DNA from: Odoribacter sp. Z80
Lineage (GTDB): Bacteria > Bacteroidota > Bacteroidia > Bacteroidales > Marinifilaceae
NCBI RefSeq assembly: GCF_009935865.1
Contig: NZ_QWEL01000004.1
Coordinates: 1-64,000 of the forward strand
Direction of reading: 5' to 3'
Length of the DNA: 64,000 bases
Shown here: one piece after another, positions 46,383 through 56,040 of the stretch
Numbering within the stretch: position 1 is the stretch's first letter
Layout: the number at the start of each line of letters is the position of its first letter
Program-made: the position numbers and the translations under genes
Notes under the pieces: model-generated
What the model saw: only the letters and a program-made list of their open reading frames with translations
Databases searched by the model: none
What the model was told of the DNA's origin: nothing

Positions 46383-46420
46383 AAAACAAGGGGTTACAAA
46401 TTAAAGTAACCCCTTGTTTC
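46383..46420 (+). terminator. Terminator of tRNA-Gly
   Basis: 15-nt arms with one terminal mismatch, AAAACAAGGGGTTAC (46383-46397) and GTAACCCCTTGTTTC (46406-46420), with an 8-nt loop; the 3' arm itself is T-rich at its end. Confidence 0.8.
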
Positions 46421-46471
46421 ATGACATTTTTTGAAAAACACTTCCGTATTTACCCGTTTTTATGTACCTTT

Positions 46472-46491
46472 TTTGCAAACAGTTTGCAAAC
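46472..46491. repeat. Two direct repeats of TTTGCAAAC, period 11
   Basis: TTTGCAAAC occurs at 46472-46480 and again at 46483-46491. Each contains the palindrome TTTGCAAA. They lie between the tRNA-Gly terminator and the integrase remnant, so they may be leftover recombination-protein binding sites (inference). Confidence 0.5.
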
Positions 46492-46504
46492 AAAACACAA
46501 CGAA

Positions 46505-46695
46505 TTACGGGAAGTCACGATCAAGGCATTTAAGCTTAGGTTCATTCTTGTCAAAGTCCCAAAATTGAGGATGGATAGATATAACTAAACCGATATATTT
46601 TTTTTGCCGTCTTTAGCAACCCGTAACATTAGAGGGTGTTCACCATTGGAAAGTGTCTTTGATTTGTAGCAAACTACTGAAATACAGGCATTCAT
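46505..46695 (-). pseudogene. Tyrosine-integrase remnant (N-terminal arm-binding domain only)
   Basis: Not an intact reading frame. From the ATG at 46695 the minus strand reads MNACISVVCYKSKTLSNGEH, then PLMLRVAKDGKK. It then hits a stop unless one base is added in a run of eight A (46605-46598). With nine A it continues YIGLVISIHPQFWDFDKNEP, then KLKCLDRDFP, and stops at 46505. This is the usual start of Bacteroidetes tyrosine recombinases (arm DNA-binding domain, with CYKSKTLSNGEHP and PQFWDFDKNEPK-type blocks). The core and catalytic domains are missing. It sits between two tRNA genes, the kind of place where such elements integrate. Confidence 0.8.
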
Positions 46696-46762
46696 TGTTG
46701 GTTTTCCGGTTTACCTCTCGGTTTACCTTTGGGTGTAAAAACCACGTAAAACCCCAGAAAAG

Positions 46763-46790
46763 AAAAAACCAGCTACTTTCGTAACTGGTT
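46763..46790 (-). terminator. Terminator of tRNA-Pro
   Basis: On the minus strand AACCAGTTA, a 6-nt loop, TAGCTGGTT, then a T-run. It lies 10 nt downstream of the tRNA-Pro 3' end. Confidence 0.8.
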
Positions 46791-46799
46791 CTCGTTCAG

Positions 46800-46873
46800 T
46801 CGGGGTGACAGGATTCGAACCTGCGACCCTCTGCTCCCAAAGCAGATGCGCTACCGGACTGCGCTACGCCCCG
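46800..46873 (-). tRNA. tRNA-Pro (TGG)
   Basis: 74-nt cloverleaf on the minus strand. Acceptor CGGGGCG pairs with the 3' CACCCCG (one G-T type pair), discriminator A. The anticodon stem TCTGC/GCAGA has loop TTTGGGA, anticodon TGG (46839-46837). The T-arm has GGTTCGAATCC. Confidence 0.97.
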
Positions 46874-46889
46874 TTTTCCGATTCGCATG

Positions 46890-46920
46890 CAAAGGTAATA
46901 ATAGATTTCAAATACACCAA
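46890..46920 (-). promoter_or_regulatory. Promoter of tRNA-Pro
   Basis: On the minus strand TTG (46920-46918), 20-nt spacer, TACCTTTG (46897-46890), 16 nt before the tRNA. Confidence 0.7.
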
Positions 46921-46974
46921 TTTTTCCCTTTTTATTTCGTATTTTTTACATCCGTCCGGAATTATACGGCACAT

Positions 46975-47706
46975 CTATTTTTTCTTCCTTAACTCAAAAT
47001 TCTTTCCCAAATATACTCTTCTTACCTCTGGGTCTGCCGCCAAATGCTCGGCAGTACCAGCCTGAAGAATTTTTCCGTCATATAATAAATAAGCCCTGTC
47101 GGTAATAGAAAGCGTTTCCTGTACATTATGGTCGGTGATCAGAATTCCGATATTTTTATCTTTCAATTTCTGAACAATGCTTTGAATATCTTCCACAGCA
47201 ATAGGGTCAACACCGGCAAAAGGCTCATCCAGTAAGATAAACTTCGGACGGATAGACAATGCCCGGGCAATCTCCGTACGTCGACGTTCCCCACCGGACA
47301 ACTGAATTCCCAGGCTTTTCCGGATATGCTGCAACCCAAACTCATCCAACATCTCTTCCAGCCGGACTTTCTGTTCTTCTTTAGACATATCCGTCATTTC
47401 CAGTACAGCCCGGATATTATCCTCTACACTTAAACGGCGGAAAACAGAAGCTTCCTGGGCTAAATAGCCGACACCGGCTTGTGCCCTCTTATACACAGGC
47501 TCCGTAGTCAACTCCTGTTCATCCAGAAAAATCCGTCCCCCATTCGGTTTTATCAGCCCGACAATCATATAAAAAGAAGTGGTCTTACCAGCTCCGTTAG
47601 GTCCCAGCAACCCGACAATCTCCCCTTGCTCCACTTGTACCGACACATCTTTTACGACTGTCCGGCTTTTGTATTTTTTCACCAAATGTTCTGCCCTTAA
47701 TATCAT
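46975..47706 (-). CDS. lptB: LPS export ABC transporter ATPase LptB
   Basis: 243-residue ATPase that powers LptFG extraction of lipopolysaccharide from the inner membrane. Walker A is GPNGAGKTT, followed by the LptB-specific [24 protein letters not shown] (in part). The signature is [16 protein letters not shown], Walker [21 protein letters not shown], and the switch His lies in [10 protein letters not shown]. An upstream extension to 47760 is excluded because the promoter element lies at 47726-47733. LptFG and LptC are not in the window. Confidence 0.95.
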   Translation of the reverse strand: MILRAEHLVKKYKSRTVVKDVSVQVEQGEIVGLLGPNGAGKTTSFYMIVGLIKPNGGRIFLDEQELTTEPVYKRAQAGVGYLAQEASVFRRLSVEDNIRAVLEMTDMSKEEQKVRLEEMLDEFGLQHIRKSLGIQLSGGERRRTEIARALSIRPKFILLDEPFAGVDPIAVEDIQSIVQKLKDKNIGILITDHNVQETLSITDRAYLLYDGKILQAGTAEHLAADPEVRRVYLGKNFELRKKK

Positions 47707-47725
47707 GGTCCAACGTTTTAGAAAG

Positions 47726-47733
47726 CAAAGATA
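47726..47733 (-). promoter_or_regulatory. -7 element of lptB
   Basis: TATCTTTG on the minus strand, 19 nt upstream of the ATG at 47706; it decides the lptB start. Confidence 0.6.
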
Positions 47734-47788
47734 AAAAAGAGTTGCTGAGTTACAAAGCAACGGGGCATAAAGTCGCTGGAGAGAAACA

Positions 47789-50281
47789 TCAGAAGTTCAA
47801 ATACACCGATACATTAACTGCAAAATTCTGAATCTTCTGACCGGGAGGGCTTTCCCGGTGAGTTAAACGCCAAACGGCATCTACCCGGAACAACCTGAAA
47901 ATATTCTCTATCCCAACCCCCGTCTCAAAATAAGGCTTGGAAACCGAAGTCATTCCCTCCGGAAAAAGCAAAACTGCCCTTGTGTCAGGAAGACTCCCGT
48001 TATTTTTGTCAGACAATGTGCCGATCAATCCCTTAAACACAAATACCTCCCTCCATTTCAGTTTTTTCATCAAGGGTATTTTACCTAAAAAAAAGCCCTT
48101 GAAATGATGCTCATAGAAAAGAGAAAGCCACGTATCCGAAGCAAATTCATAATAATTCATACAGGAGAAAGCATACGGGTCGTAAAAATAAGTCGCATTC
48201 CCCTCGTGCAGTTTCAATAAAGGATAAGGCACCTTCCCCAATATTTTCCCGCCGGTAAGCACAACCTTGGATTTCCCGATAGGCGAAATCTGAAAATCAT
48301 AATTGACAGAACCAACCATCCGGTAAAATTCACAGTCATTATCCGATAGACCTTTGATACCCATGGCCAAATCAATTCCTACAATCGGATAATCAGAACC
48401 CATACTATATTTATCAAACGGTTTGCGCATAACGACTTCATTCCTCGAAAACCGGGTATTCAAACGCAAAACAGTGGATTGAATGGAAGCCATCTCCTTT
48501 CCGGACGGACGGATAAAAGGAACAAAAGAATTGGAAAAAATACTTCTGACCTGAACCCCCAACGCATTGGATAACCCCTGCCTCCACTCTTTCTCATAAT
48601 TAACATCCAGTTGATTAACCATACTTAACCGGTCGTTATCGCCCCGGGAAAAAATAGAACTCAGGATATTTCCTTCAGTAAAGGCATTCATACCGGCACC
48701 CAGTTGTACCACATCATGTTTAAATGAGACCATCAATTTAGAGGTCGGCAAATCACGAAACGCATATTCTACACTACCACCGCCTTTCCACCGGCAATCT
48801 TTCGTCCCATAAGCCGAATAGCCGGACAGCCGGATTTTTTTACTGAAATCGGTAGTCGTTCTGACCCCCAGTTGAAAACGGCATCCCTCCTGTTCATTAA
48901 AACTCAACAATTTATAATACGGTCCCCACTCCACATACCGAGTATCGTAGTAACCGCCCAAAATCATACTTACAACCGTATAAATATTTTGATACAACGG
49001 CACATTTTTCACCGAATCCACCATCCCGTAGATTTGTTTTTCCTTATCACTCAAAGCATAAGGCCGAAGTGTATCCCAATAGCTTTCCTCGTTTTTCAAC
49101 ACATCATGGTCAATCATCACATTATTATCCATCTTCAACACCCTTTCCGGAATCTCCGCATGAAACTGAATATCGGAATAATTTACCTGCCTGTGCCCCA
49201 GGAAGGAAACCATCTTTGAGGAGTCGGACATCATGATGGAAAAGTCCGCAAAAATCTTATCTTGCCGGGGAAACCACACCGAATCCCCAATCAACTGATA
49301 CTCATTATCCAGCACTAGATGACGAATCCAGTTTACGTTCAATCCCTTCACCATCTTCACATGAGCCGACTGCAAAGCCCAGGTCATGGAATCAATATTC
49401 AATTCCCCATCCAATACCGGAGTGGAGAAAGCCTTAGGATGAAAACGGATTTTATAAGTCTTACGACCATCTATCTGCAGACTGTCCACCAGGAAATATT
49501 TATAGAAAAGCAAACCGTGTTCGGACAAAGGACTGGCAAAATGAATTTCAAAAATATCTATATAATTGTCGTACAAATTCACACTCGCATGCAAATGACC
49601 GGTAAACTGCGCCAAAGAATAATCTTCTTCTATCCCGGAAATACGGCTGGCTTTCACAATTTCCCTGGATAAGGACGGAGATTTTCGGAAATAATAATCG
49701 GCTGAAGCTTCAGAAATCATCACCGGCAAATAAGCCTTTCCCGTGATAACAGAAGTATCCATGTGATCAAAAATAAAACCGAAATTTTTTTGCAACCTCT
49801 TGTTTTTGAATCCCGGCTTAATATTAGTCAGGTCCAGTTCCATTTTGGTATAAGTCTTGCAAAAATACCGGGGAAACAAGGAAGGATTGTGCCGGAATTT
49901 ATTTTCCCTCACCCTTTTCAAAATAGCATGAGCCGGATTTTCTCCGGGGGTGACTTTCACTTCCACCAGCTCGAAAGTCTGCGCCCTCAACTGAAAATCA
50001 ACAGAATTATAGCTCCCCGGGACAATTTCTACCGTCTGAGAAACATAGCCGACAAAAGAAGCCTGTAATTCACTCACCTCCTCACGGGTCTCCAGATAAT
50101 AGTTTCCTTCAAAGTCAGTAGTCATACCTACCGTCGTTCCTTTAAAAAAAACATTTACAAAAGGCAAAACCTCTCCCGTTTCAGCATCAGTCACCTTACC
50201 CCGCACTCTTGTACTTTGGGCCAAAGTAAGGTTTCCCGCTAAAACAAACAGAATGGGAATGATAAATTTACTTATTTGCAT
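47789..50281 (-). CDS. DUF5686/carboxypeptidase-regulatory-like outer-membrane protein
   Basis: 830 residues with a signal peptide ([12 protein letters not shown]). The N-terminal carboxypeptidase-regulatory-like beta-sandwich, about 26-100, has [20 protein letters not shown] and [14 protein letters not shown]. The long DUF5686-type region begins at [22 protein letters not shown]. The C-terminal half is barrel-like and ends ...[13 protein letters not shown]. There is no TonB box or plug signature, so it is not a SusC-type transporter. Function unknown; it lies between kdsD and lptB, two LPS genes, on the same strand. Confidence 0.85.
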   Translation of the reverse strand: MQISKFIIPILFVLAGNLTLAQSTRVRGKVTDAETGEVLPFVNVFFKGTTVGMTTDFEGNYYLETREEVSELQASFVGYVSQTVEIVPGSYNSVDFQLRAQTFELVEVKVTPGENPAHAILKRVRENKFRHNPSLFPRYFCKTYTKMELDLTNIKPGFKNKRLQKNFGFIFDHMDTSVITGKAYLPVMISEASADYYFRKSPSLSREIVKASRISGIEEDYSLAQFTGHLHASVNLYDNYIDIFEIHFASPLSEHGLLFYKYFLVDSLQIDGRKTYKIRFHPKAFSTPVLDGELNIDSMTWALQSAHVKMVKGLNVNWIRHLVLDNEYQLIGDSVWFPRQDKIFADFSIMMSDSSKMVSFLGHRQVNYSDIQFHAEIPERVLKMDNNVMIDHDVLKNEESYWDTLRPYALSDKEKQIYGMVDSVKNVPLYQNIYTVVSMILGGYYDTRYVEWGPYYKLLSFNEQEGCRFQLGVRTTTDFSKKIRLSGYSAYGTKDCRWKGGGSVEYAFRDLPTSKLMVSFKHDVVQLGAGMNAFTEGNILSSIFSRGDNDRLSMVNQLDVNYEKEWRQGLSNALGVQVRSIFSNSFVPFIRPSGKEMASIQSTVLRLNTRFSRNEVVMRKPFDKYSMGSDYPIVGIDLAMGIKGLSDNDCEFYRMVGSVNYDFQISPIGKSKVVLTGGKILGKVPYPLLKLHEGNATYFYDPYAFSCMNYYEFASDTWLSLFYEHHFKGFFLGKIPLMKKLKWREVFVFKGLIGTLSDKNNGSLPDTRAVLLFPEGMTSVSKPYFETGVGIENIFRLFRVDAVWRLTHRESPPGQKIQNFAVNVSVYLNF

Positions 50282-50352
50282 GCTCCATAACCGTTTCCGG
50301 CACTTTATATCTGCAATACTCTCACTATATTGTTGCCTTTATTCCACCTAAA

Positions 50353-51318
50353 TCAAACCACCCCTTCCCTCAATATATCGTGAATATGCACCATGCCTTT
50401 GTAAATCCCTGTTTCAGAAACCACGACCAACTGAGTGATACAATTTTTTTCCATTTTCTGAAAAGCATTATAAGCCAGCTCATCCTCTGCTATGGTTTTG
50501 GGAGACACCGACATAATATCTCCTGCTTTCAGTCCGTCGACATCCTCGTATTTCTCTAACATACGCCGCAAATCCCCATCAGTGATAATACCCAACAATT
50601 TTCCTTCACTACCGGTTACAGCCACAGCCCCCAAACGTCCGCCGGACATCTCCAGTATCACTTTCCGAATGCTATCTTCCAATGCCACCCGAGGTGTATT
50701 CTCCCGGTCAAACACATCCGAAACCCTGGTATACAAACGCTTGCCCAAAGAACCTCCCGGATGGTATTTTGCAAAATCCCGGCTGGAAAAATGACGGCAC
50801 TGAATCAGGCATACAGCCAAAGCATCCCCCAACACCAATTGGGCTGTTGTAGAATTGGTCGGTGCCAGATTATTGGGACAAGCCTCCCGTTCCACACAGG
50901 CTTTCAATACATAAGTAGCATTTTGAGCCAGAAAAGAATCTGTATTGGAAACCATAGCAACAATCTGTTCATTCCCCACATTCCGGATTAAAGGTACCAA
51001 AACCTTAATTTCAGGAGTATTTCCACTCTTGGAAATGCAAATCACCACATCATCCTGGCAAATCATACCCAAATCTCCGTGAATGGCATCGGCAGCATGC
51101 ATAAACACCGAGGGAGTGCCGGTTGAATTCAAGGTCGCTACGATTTTCTGAGCAATAATGGCACTTTTTCCGATTCCTGTCACAATCACACGCCCCTTAC
51201 TTTTATAAATCAATTCCACCACTTTCTCAAAATCCTCATCAATAAAGCCGGCAAGACGTTGCACCGCCGAAGCTTCCTCCGCAATTACTTTTTTGGCAAT
51301 CTCTTTTATATCAATCAT
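50353..51318 (-). CDS. kdsD: D-arabinose-5-phosphate isomerase (KpsF/GutQ family)
   Basis: Converts ribulose 5-phosphate to arabinose 5-phosphate for KDO and lipid A core synthesis. 321 residues. The SIS domain has GRVIVTGIGKSAIIAQKIVATLNSTGTPS (in part), HGDLGM, CISKSGNTPE and NLAPTNSTTAQLVLGDAL. Two CBS domains follow (from RVSDVF; GDLRRML in the first). The open frame begins at 51363, but the ATG at 51318 gives the family-typical MIDIKEIAKKVIAEEASA start and follows a promoter element at 51424-51431. Confidence 0.94.
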   Translation of the reverse strand: MIDIKEIAKKVIAEEASAVQRLAGFIDEDFEKVVELIYKSKGRVIVTGIGKSAIIAQKIVATLNSTGTPSVFMHAADAIHGDLGMICQDDVVICISKSGNTPEIKVLVPLIRNVGNEQIVAMVSNTDSFLAQNATYVLKACVEREACPNNLAPTNSTTAQLVLGDALAVCLIQCRHFSSRDFAKYHPGGSLGKRLYTRVSDVFDRENTPRVALEDSIRKVILEMSGGRLGAVAVTGSEGKLLGIITDGDLRRMLEKYEDVDGLKAGDIMSVSPKTIAEDELAYNAFQKMEKNCITQLVVVSETGIYKGMVHIHDILREGVV

Positions 51319-51423
51319 TTCAACCGAAATTTTAAAACATTCATTCTCAGCCTGAAAATCCACCCCAAAAAATATTTGAAAAATTATTGTGACAATAATT
51401 TTTTACTATAACTTTACTAAGGG

Positions 51424-51431
51424 CAAATGTA
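51424..51431 (-). promoter_or_regulatory. Possible -7 element of kdsD
   Basis: TACATTTG on the minus strand, 105 nt upstream of the kdsD ATG; no upstream partner box was found. Confidence 0.4.
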
Positions 51432-51487
51432 GGATTTTTTATCATTCATTTACCTAAGTAGTGCTAACATTTATTGTGCCATTTTTG

Positions 51488-51517
51488 TTTGTTCATTCGA
51501 ATTAAGTTATAAATTTG
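51488..51517 (+). promoter_or_regulatory. Promoter of recQ
   Basis: TTTG (51488-51491), 18-nt spacer, TAAATTTG (51510-51517), 43 nt before the ATG at 51561. Confidence 0.7.
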
Positions 51518-51560
51518 CAAATCCTTGAAAAAAGGAGCGCAAAAAAATTTTATTAATACA

Positions 51561-53744
51561 ATGGGATTGCAGATTGATTTACATGCAAAATTAAAAGAGT
51601 ATTTTGGCTTCGACCACTTTAAAGGAAATCAGGAAGCCATTATCAAAAACGTGCTGGACGGAAAGAACACTTTTGTATTAATGCCTACGGGAGGAGGTAA
51701 ATCCTTGTGTTACCAATTACCGGCTTTATTGCTGGATGGTACGGCCATTATCATCTCCCCCTTGATCGCCTTAATGAAAAATCAGGTAGATGCCATGCGT
51801 TCCTTTTCCGAGGCAGAAGGAGTGGCCCACTTTTTAAATTCTTCCTTGACTAAAAACGAAATCCTGAATGTCAAAGAAGACATTTTGAGTGGAAAAACGA
51901 AAATGCTTTACGTAGCTCCCGAATCCCTCACGAAAGAAAGCAATATAGAATTTCTGAGAAAAATTAAAATTTCTTTTTTTGCTGTAGACGAAGCGCATTG
52001 TATCTCGGAATGGGGCCATGACTTTCGGACAGAATACCGGAAAATCCGTCCGATCGTAGAAGAAATAGGAAAAGCTCCCATCATCGCCCTGACAGCTACA
52101 GCTACTCCGAAAGTTCAAAACGATATACAAAAAAATCTGGATATGATGGATGCCAAGGTTTTCAAATCTTCCTTCAACCGGACAAACCTGTACTACGAAG
52201 TACGGCCGAAACAGGGAGATGTAACCAAAGACATCATCAAATTCATTAAAAACCACGAAGGAAAATCCGGTATCATCTATTGCCTGAGCCGCAAAAAAGT
52301 GGAAGAACTGGCCGAAGTCCTGAACATCAATGGAATCAAAGCCGCAGCTTACCACGCCGGGATGGATGCAGCCACCCGAAGTGCCAATCAAGACAAATTC
52401 CTGATGGAAGAAGTGGACATTATCGTTGCTACCATCGCTTTCGGTATGGGAATTGACAAACCGGACGTACGTTTCGTTATCCATTATGATATTCCCAAAA
52501 GCCTCGAAGGATATTACCAAGAAACCGGACGCGCTGGACGCGACGGAGGCGAAGGGGTTTGCCTGACCTATTACAGTTACAAGGATATCCAGAAACTGGA
52601 AAAATTCATGCAAGGGAAACCCATTGCAGAACAGGAAATCGGCAAACAGTTACTCATGGAAACGGTTGCTTATGCGGAAACCTCGCTTTGCCGCCGTAAA
52701 GTATTGCTCCACTATTTCGGCGAAAGCTACCAGGAAGACAACTGCGGAAGCTGTGACAATTGCCTCTATCCAAAAAAAGAATTTGAAGGGAAAGAGTATA
52801 TGACAGATGCCCTGACATTGGTAAACGATGTGAAAGAAAAATTCAAAATCGAACATCTGGTAAACATCCTGGTCGGTGAAGCAGATACTGCCATAAAATC
52901 GTATAAACACGACAAACTGGAATTATTCGGAGCAGGAGCCGAAAAGAACCGCCAATTCTGGACCATGGTTTACAGACGAGCATTAGTCAGTTCTTTTATT
53001 GAAAAAGATATTGAACAATACGGAGTCATCAAACTGACCGAAGAGGGACAGAAATTTTTGGATAAACCTAAAAGTTTTATGTTGATGGAAGATCATAATT
53101 TTGACGAAAACGAAGAAGAAGAGAAGATACAGGAAAAAGGCGGTGTCTCAGCATTAGACAGCACCCTGTTCGCCATATTGAAAGATTTGCGCAAAAAAAT
53201 CGCGAAAACCAACAACTTGCCGCCTTATGTGATTTTCCAGGACCCTTCCCTGGAAGATATGTGTACCAACTACCCCATAACTCTGGAAGAACTGGCAAAC
53301 ATCCAGGGTGTAGGAGCCGGTAAAGCGCAAAAATACGGCAAAGAATTTGTGGAGGTAATCCGGCAATATGTGGAAGATAATGAAATCGAACGCGCCCAGG
53401 ACATGGTAGTCAAGACAGTGGCCAATAAATCCAAATTCAAGGTGTATATCATCCAGAATATCGACCGCCAGATCGACCTGGAAGATATTGCCTCTACTCT
53501 GGGACTTTCCTATGATGAACTCATCAAAGAAATGGAAGCAATTGTTTTTTCCGGAACCAAATTGAATATTGATTACTACATCAACAATATACTCGATGAA
53601 GAGCAACAGGAGGAAATCATGAACTATTTTATGGAAGCAACCTCCGATAACATTTCAGAAGCCTTTGATGAATTTGAGGGCGACTATGCAGAAGAAGACC
53701 TCCGCTTAATGCGCCTGAAACTCCATTCCAAACACGGAAATTAA
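51561..53744 (+). CDS. recQ: ATP-dependent DNA helicase RecQ
   Basis: 3'-5' DNA helicase of recombinational repair, about 727 residues. Motif 0 is in YFGFDHFKGNQEAII, motif I MPTGGGKSLCYQLPAL, motif II DEAHCISEWGHDFR, III TATATP, V IVATIAFGMGIDKPDVR and VI QETGRAGRDG. The RecQ zinc site has Cys residues in CRRKVLLHYFG and CGSCDNC. A winged-helix region and an HRDC-like domain follow (KTNNLPPYVIFQDPSLEDM, LANIQGVGAGKAQKYG). An extra acidic C-terminal tail of about 120 residues is present. The frame opens at a TTG (51525); the ATG at 51561 is chosen. Confidence 0.95.
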   Translation: MGLQIDLHAKLKEYFGFDHFKGNQEAIIKNVLDGKNTFVLMPTGGGKSLCYQLPALLLDGTAIIISPLIALMKNQVDAMRSFSEAEGVAHFLNSSLTKNEILNVKEDILSGKTKMLYVAPESLTKESNIEFLRKIKISFFAVDEAHCISEWGHDFRTEYRKIRPIVEEIGKAPIIALTATATPKVQNDIQKNLDMMDAKVFKSSFNRTNLYYEVRPKQGDVTKDIIKFIKNHEGKSGIIYCLSRKKVEELAEVLNINGIKAAAYHAGMDAATRSANQDKFLMEEVDIIVATIAFGMGIDKPDVRFVIHYDIPKSLEGYYQETGRAGRDGGEGVCLTYYSYKDIQKLEKFMQGKPIAEQEIGKQLLMETVAYAETSLCRRKVLLHYFGESYQEDNCGSCDNCLYPKKEFEGKEYMTDALTLVNDVKEKFKIEHLVNILVGEADTAIKSYKHDKLELFGAGAEKNRQFWTMVYRRALVSSFIEKDIEQYGVIKLTEEGQKFLDKPKSFMLMEDHNFDENEEEEKIQEKGGVSALDSTLFAILKDLRKKIAKTNNLPPYVIFQDPSLEDMCTNYPITLEELANIQGVGAGKAQKYGKEFVEVIRQYVEDNEIERAQDMVVKTVANKSKFKVYIIQNIDRQIDLEDIASTLGLSYDELIKEMEAIVFSGTKLNIDYYINNILDEEQQEEIMNYFMEATSDNISEAFDEFEGDYAEEDLRLMRLKLHSKHGN

Positions 53745-53765
53745 AAACATACATCCCCAAAAAAC

Positions 53766-53792
53766 ACCCCGGAAGATATAACCTTCCGGGGT
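53766..53792 (+). terminator. Terminator of recQ
   Basis: Perfect 10-bp stem ACCCCGGAAG / CTTCCGGGGT with a 7-nt loop, followed by ATTTCTTA; 21 nt after the stop. It may also serve the convergent gene. Confidence 0.8.
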
Positions 53793-53827
53793 ATTTCTTA
53801 ACCGATACGCCGGCCCCTGAGTTATTT

Positions 53828-55015
53828 TCAAGAACCTGTCACTTTATCAACCGACCGGGTAAAAGGTATATCATCACGGAACAACTTACGATAAGTGATA
53901 TGGGTACGGACAGTCTTAGCCCCTATATATTCCATCAAATGAATCATAGGAGGATTAAAATCCCCTATCCAGTTCAATTCAAGATAATCGTATTTATGCC
54001 CGTCTTCAATGATGCGTTCAGTAAACCGTTTAATCATAGCCGCTTCCACCCCTTTACCTTGAAATTCCGGCACGACCCCGAACAATTGTCCCAGGGCAAC
54101 TTTGATTTTTTTTACTTTCAGATGGTACATAAACCTCAATATCCCCCACACATTCATTTTCCCATTCAGGTGTCTTACAGCCTGATTTATTTCAGGAAAC
54201 ATCAAAAAGAAACCAATGGGTTCATCCTGATAAAAAGCAAAATAAATCAATTCCTTATCAATAATAGGCCGGAGACTCCGATACAGGGCTTCCACCTGTT
54301 CGCGGGTAATTCCGTCCACTCCATGCACTTCCAGGTTCCAGGCTTTATTATACACAGTCAGTAAAGCATCTATGGCTTTTTGCTTACCAATATCACCATA
54401 AGTACGCACCGAGTAGTCCGGATTTTGAAGAATACGGTCAGCCTTCCAAACTACAATCTTGGACAAACTCTCCATAACTAACCGCGTGCGATAGGTAAAT
54501 TGCTTGAAATAATCACGGAAACCATACTCCTCAAAAAATCTCACATAATAGGGTTTAGTATAAGGCATCGCATAAACCGGACACTCGTCATATCCATCCA
54601 CCAGCAATCCCCACCATTCTATCCGTTCACCGAAATTAACCGGGCCCTCCATGGCTTCCATTCCACGCTCTTCCAACCACTCCCGGCATTTATCAAACAA
54701 CATAAAAGCAGCCTGGCGATCGTCTATACACTCAAAAAAACCCATTTGCCCTACAGTATATTTATCCAACCCGCAAGTTTTTTTATTGACAAAAGCAGCT
54801 ACGCGACCGACGTATTCTCCTTCTTCATTTCGGAGCAACCACCGTACACATTCCCCTCCTTCCCGGAAACAAGGATTCTTCTCTCTGTCAAATACTTTAC
54901 AAATATCATCATTCAAAGGACGTATCCAATACGGATTTCCCCGATACAACCGGACAGGCAATTCTATAAAAGCCTCCTCCGTTTTCCTGTCAGCAACTTC
55001 AATACAAATAAACAT
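53828..55015 (-). CDS. GNAT-like acyltransferase, third gene after lysS-gpsA
   Basis: 395-residue soluble protein that I place only loosely in the GNAT N-acetyltransferase group. The N-terminal half has VRLYRGNPYWIRPLNDD, GRVAAFVNKK, a VGQMGFFECIDDRQAAFMLFD block and EGPVNFGERIEWWGLLVDG (in part). The C-terminal half has PIGFFLMFPEINQ, ALGQLFGVVPEFQGKGVEAAMI, a pattern like the acetyl-CoA loop (Q/RxxGxG/A), and YDYLELNWIGDFNPPMIHLMEY (in part). Length and motif order suggest a tandem GNAT. It is 20 nt after gpsA and probably co-transcribed. Substrate unknown. Confidence 0.65.
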   Translation of the reverse strand: MFICIEVADRKTEEAFIELPVRLYRGNPYWIRPLNDDICKVFDREKNPCFREGGECVRWLLRNEEGEYVGRVAAFVNKKTCGLDKYTVGQMGFFECIDDRQAAFMLFDKCREWLEERGMEAMEGPVNFGERIEWWGLLVDGYDECPVYAMPYTKPYYVRFFEEYGFRDYFKQFTYRTRLVMESLSKIVVWKADRILQNPDYSVRTYGDIGKQKAIDALLTVYNKAWNLEVHGVDGITREQVEALYRSLRPIIDKELIYFAFYQDEPIGFFLMFPEINQAVRHLNGKMNVWGILRFMYHLKVKKIKVALGQLFGVVPEFQGKGVEAAMIKRFTERIIEDGHKYDYLELNWIGDFNPPMIHLMEYIGAKTVRTHITYRKLFRDDIPFTRSVDKVTGS

Positions 55016-55035
55016 AAACCGGTACTTTTAACCCC

Positions 55036-56037
55036 TTACCTCAGCTCTTCTGTCAGCAGCCGGATTTCCAGAAGGGGACTGATCCGTTCATATAAAATAT
55101 TATACACAGCAGACGTGATAGGCATGTGCACATGATAATTGTCATTAATCTCTTTGATACCCTTCACGGCAAAATACCCTTCAGCAATCATCAGCATCTC
55201 CATTTGGGCTGATTTCACTGAATACCCTTTCCCGATCATGGTCCCGAAAGTCCGGTTCCGGCTAAACTGAGAGTATGCCGTGACCAGCAAATCCCCTAAA
55301 TAAGCAGAACTCTTGATATCCCGCTCTATGGGATGAACGGCAGCAACAAAACGTTCTATTTCCTGAATGGCATTGGAAACCAACACCGCCTGAAAATTAT
55401 CCCCATAGCGTAAACCATGGCATATTCCCACAGCTATAGCTATAATGTTTTTCATCACTGCCGCATATTCTGTTCCGTAAATATCGTCAGAAACCGAAGT
55501 TTTCACATAATGACAACTAAACAACTGCGAAACCAACCGGGCAATGCGAACATCATTACTGGCAAACGTCAGATAAGACAATCGTTCCAAAGCAATCTCT
55601 TCGGCATGGCAAGGCCCTGAGATCACTACAATCTGTTCCAGGGGTACGTCATACTGCTGATGGAAAAATTCGCCGATAATCAGATTGTCATCCGGAATCA
55701 GTCCTTTAATGGCAGAGACTATTATCTTATCTTTCAAAGACCGGCTGGCCCGGGAAACCACATTCTTCAAAAATGCACTGGGAATGGCAAACACGATAAT
55801 ATCGGAATGAGCAATCAGCCAATCCAAATCGTCCGTAAAAGTAATCTTAGACAAATCAAAATCCACAGCACACAAATACCGGGGATTGTGCTTCAATTCC
55901 TTAAAAGCATTGATTGTCTCTATATTCCTCATAAACCAATTGATGTGCTCATTGGTTTCCGTCAGTATCTTAGCAATAGCCGTAGCCCAGCTCCCCCCCC
56001 CGACAATAGCTATCCTCGGATTCTCAGGTATCTTCAT
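55036..56037 (-). CDS. gpsA: NAD(P)-dependent glycerol-3-phosphate dehydrogenase
   Basis: Makes sn-glycerol 3-phosphate from dihydroxyacetone phosphate for phospholipid synthesis. 333 residues. The Rossmann motif is IAIVGGGSWATAIAKIL (the usual GAGxWG is GGGSWA here). Other blocks are SAFLKNVV, SAIKGL, SGPCHAEEI, GTEYAAVMKNIIAIAVGICHGLRYGDN (in part) and YLGDLLVTAYSQFSRNRTFG. It is 3 nt downstream of lysS, clearly the same operon. Confidence 0.95.
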   Translation of the reverse strand: MKIPENPRIAIVGGGSWATAIAKILTETNEHINWFMRNIETINAFKELKHNPRYLCAVDFDLSKITFTDDLDWLIAHSDIIVFAIPSAFLKNVVSRASRSLKDKIIVSAIKGLIPDDNLIIGEFFHQQYDVPLEQIVVISGPCHAEEIALERLSYLTFASNDVRIARLVSQLFSCHYVKTSVSDDIYGTEYAAVMKNIIAIAVGICHGLRYGDNFQAVLVSNAIQEIERFVAAVHPIERDIKSSAYLGDLLVTAYSQFSRNRTFGTMIGKGYSVKSAQMEMLMIAEGYFAVKGIKEINDNYHVHMPITSAVYNILYERISPLLEIRLLTEELR

Positions 56038-56040
56038 CTT

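Noticed and set aside
51834-52613. 259-codon open frame on the minus strand inside recQ
   Set aside because: It overlaps the helicase motifs of recQ in antisense; its Phe- and Val-rich translation resembles no family.
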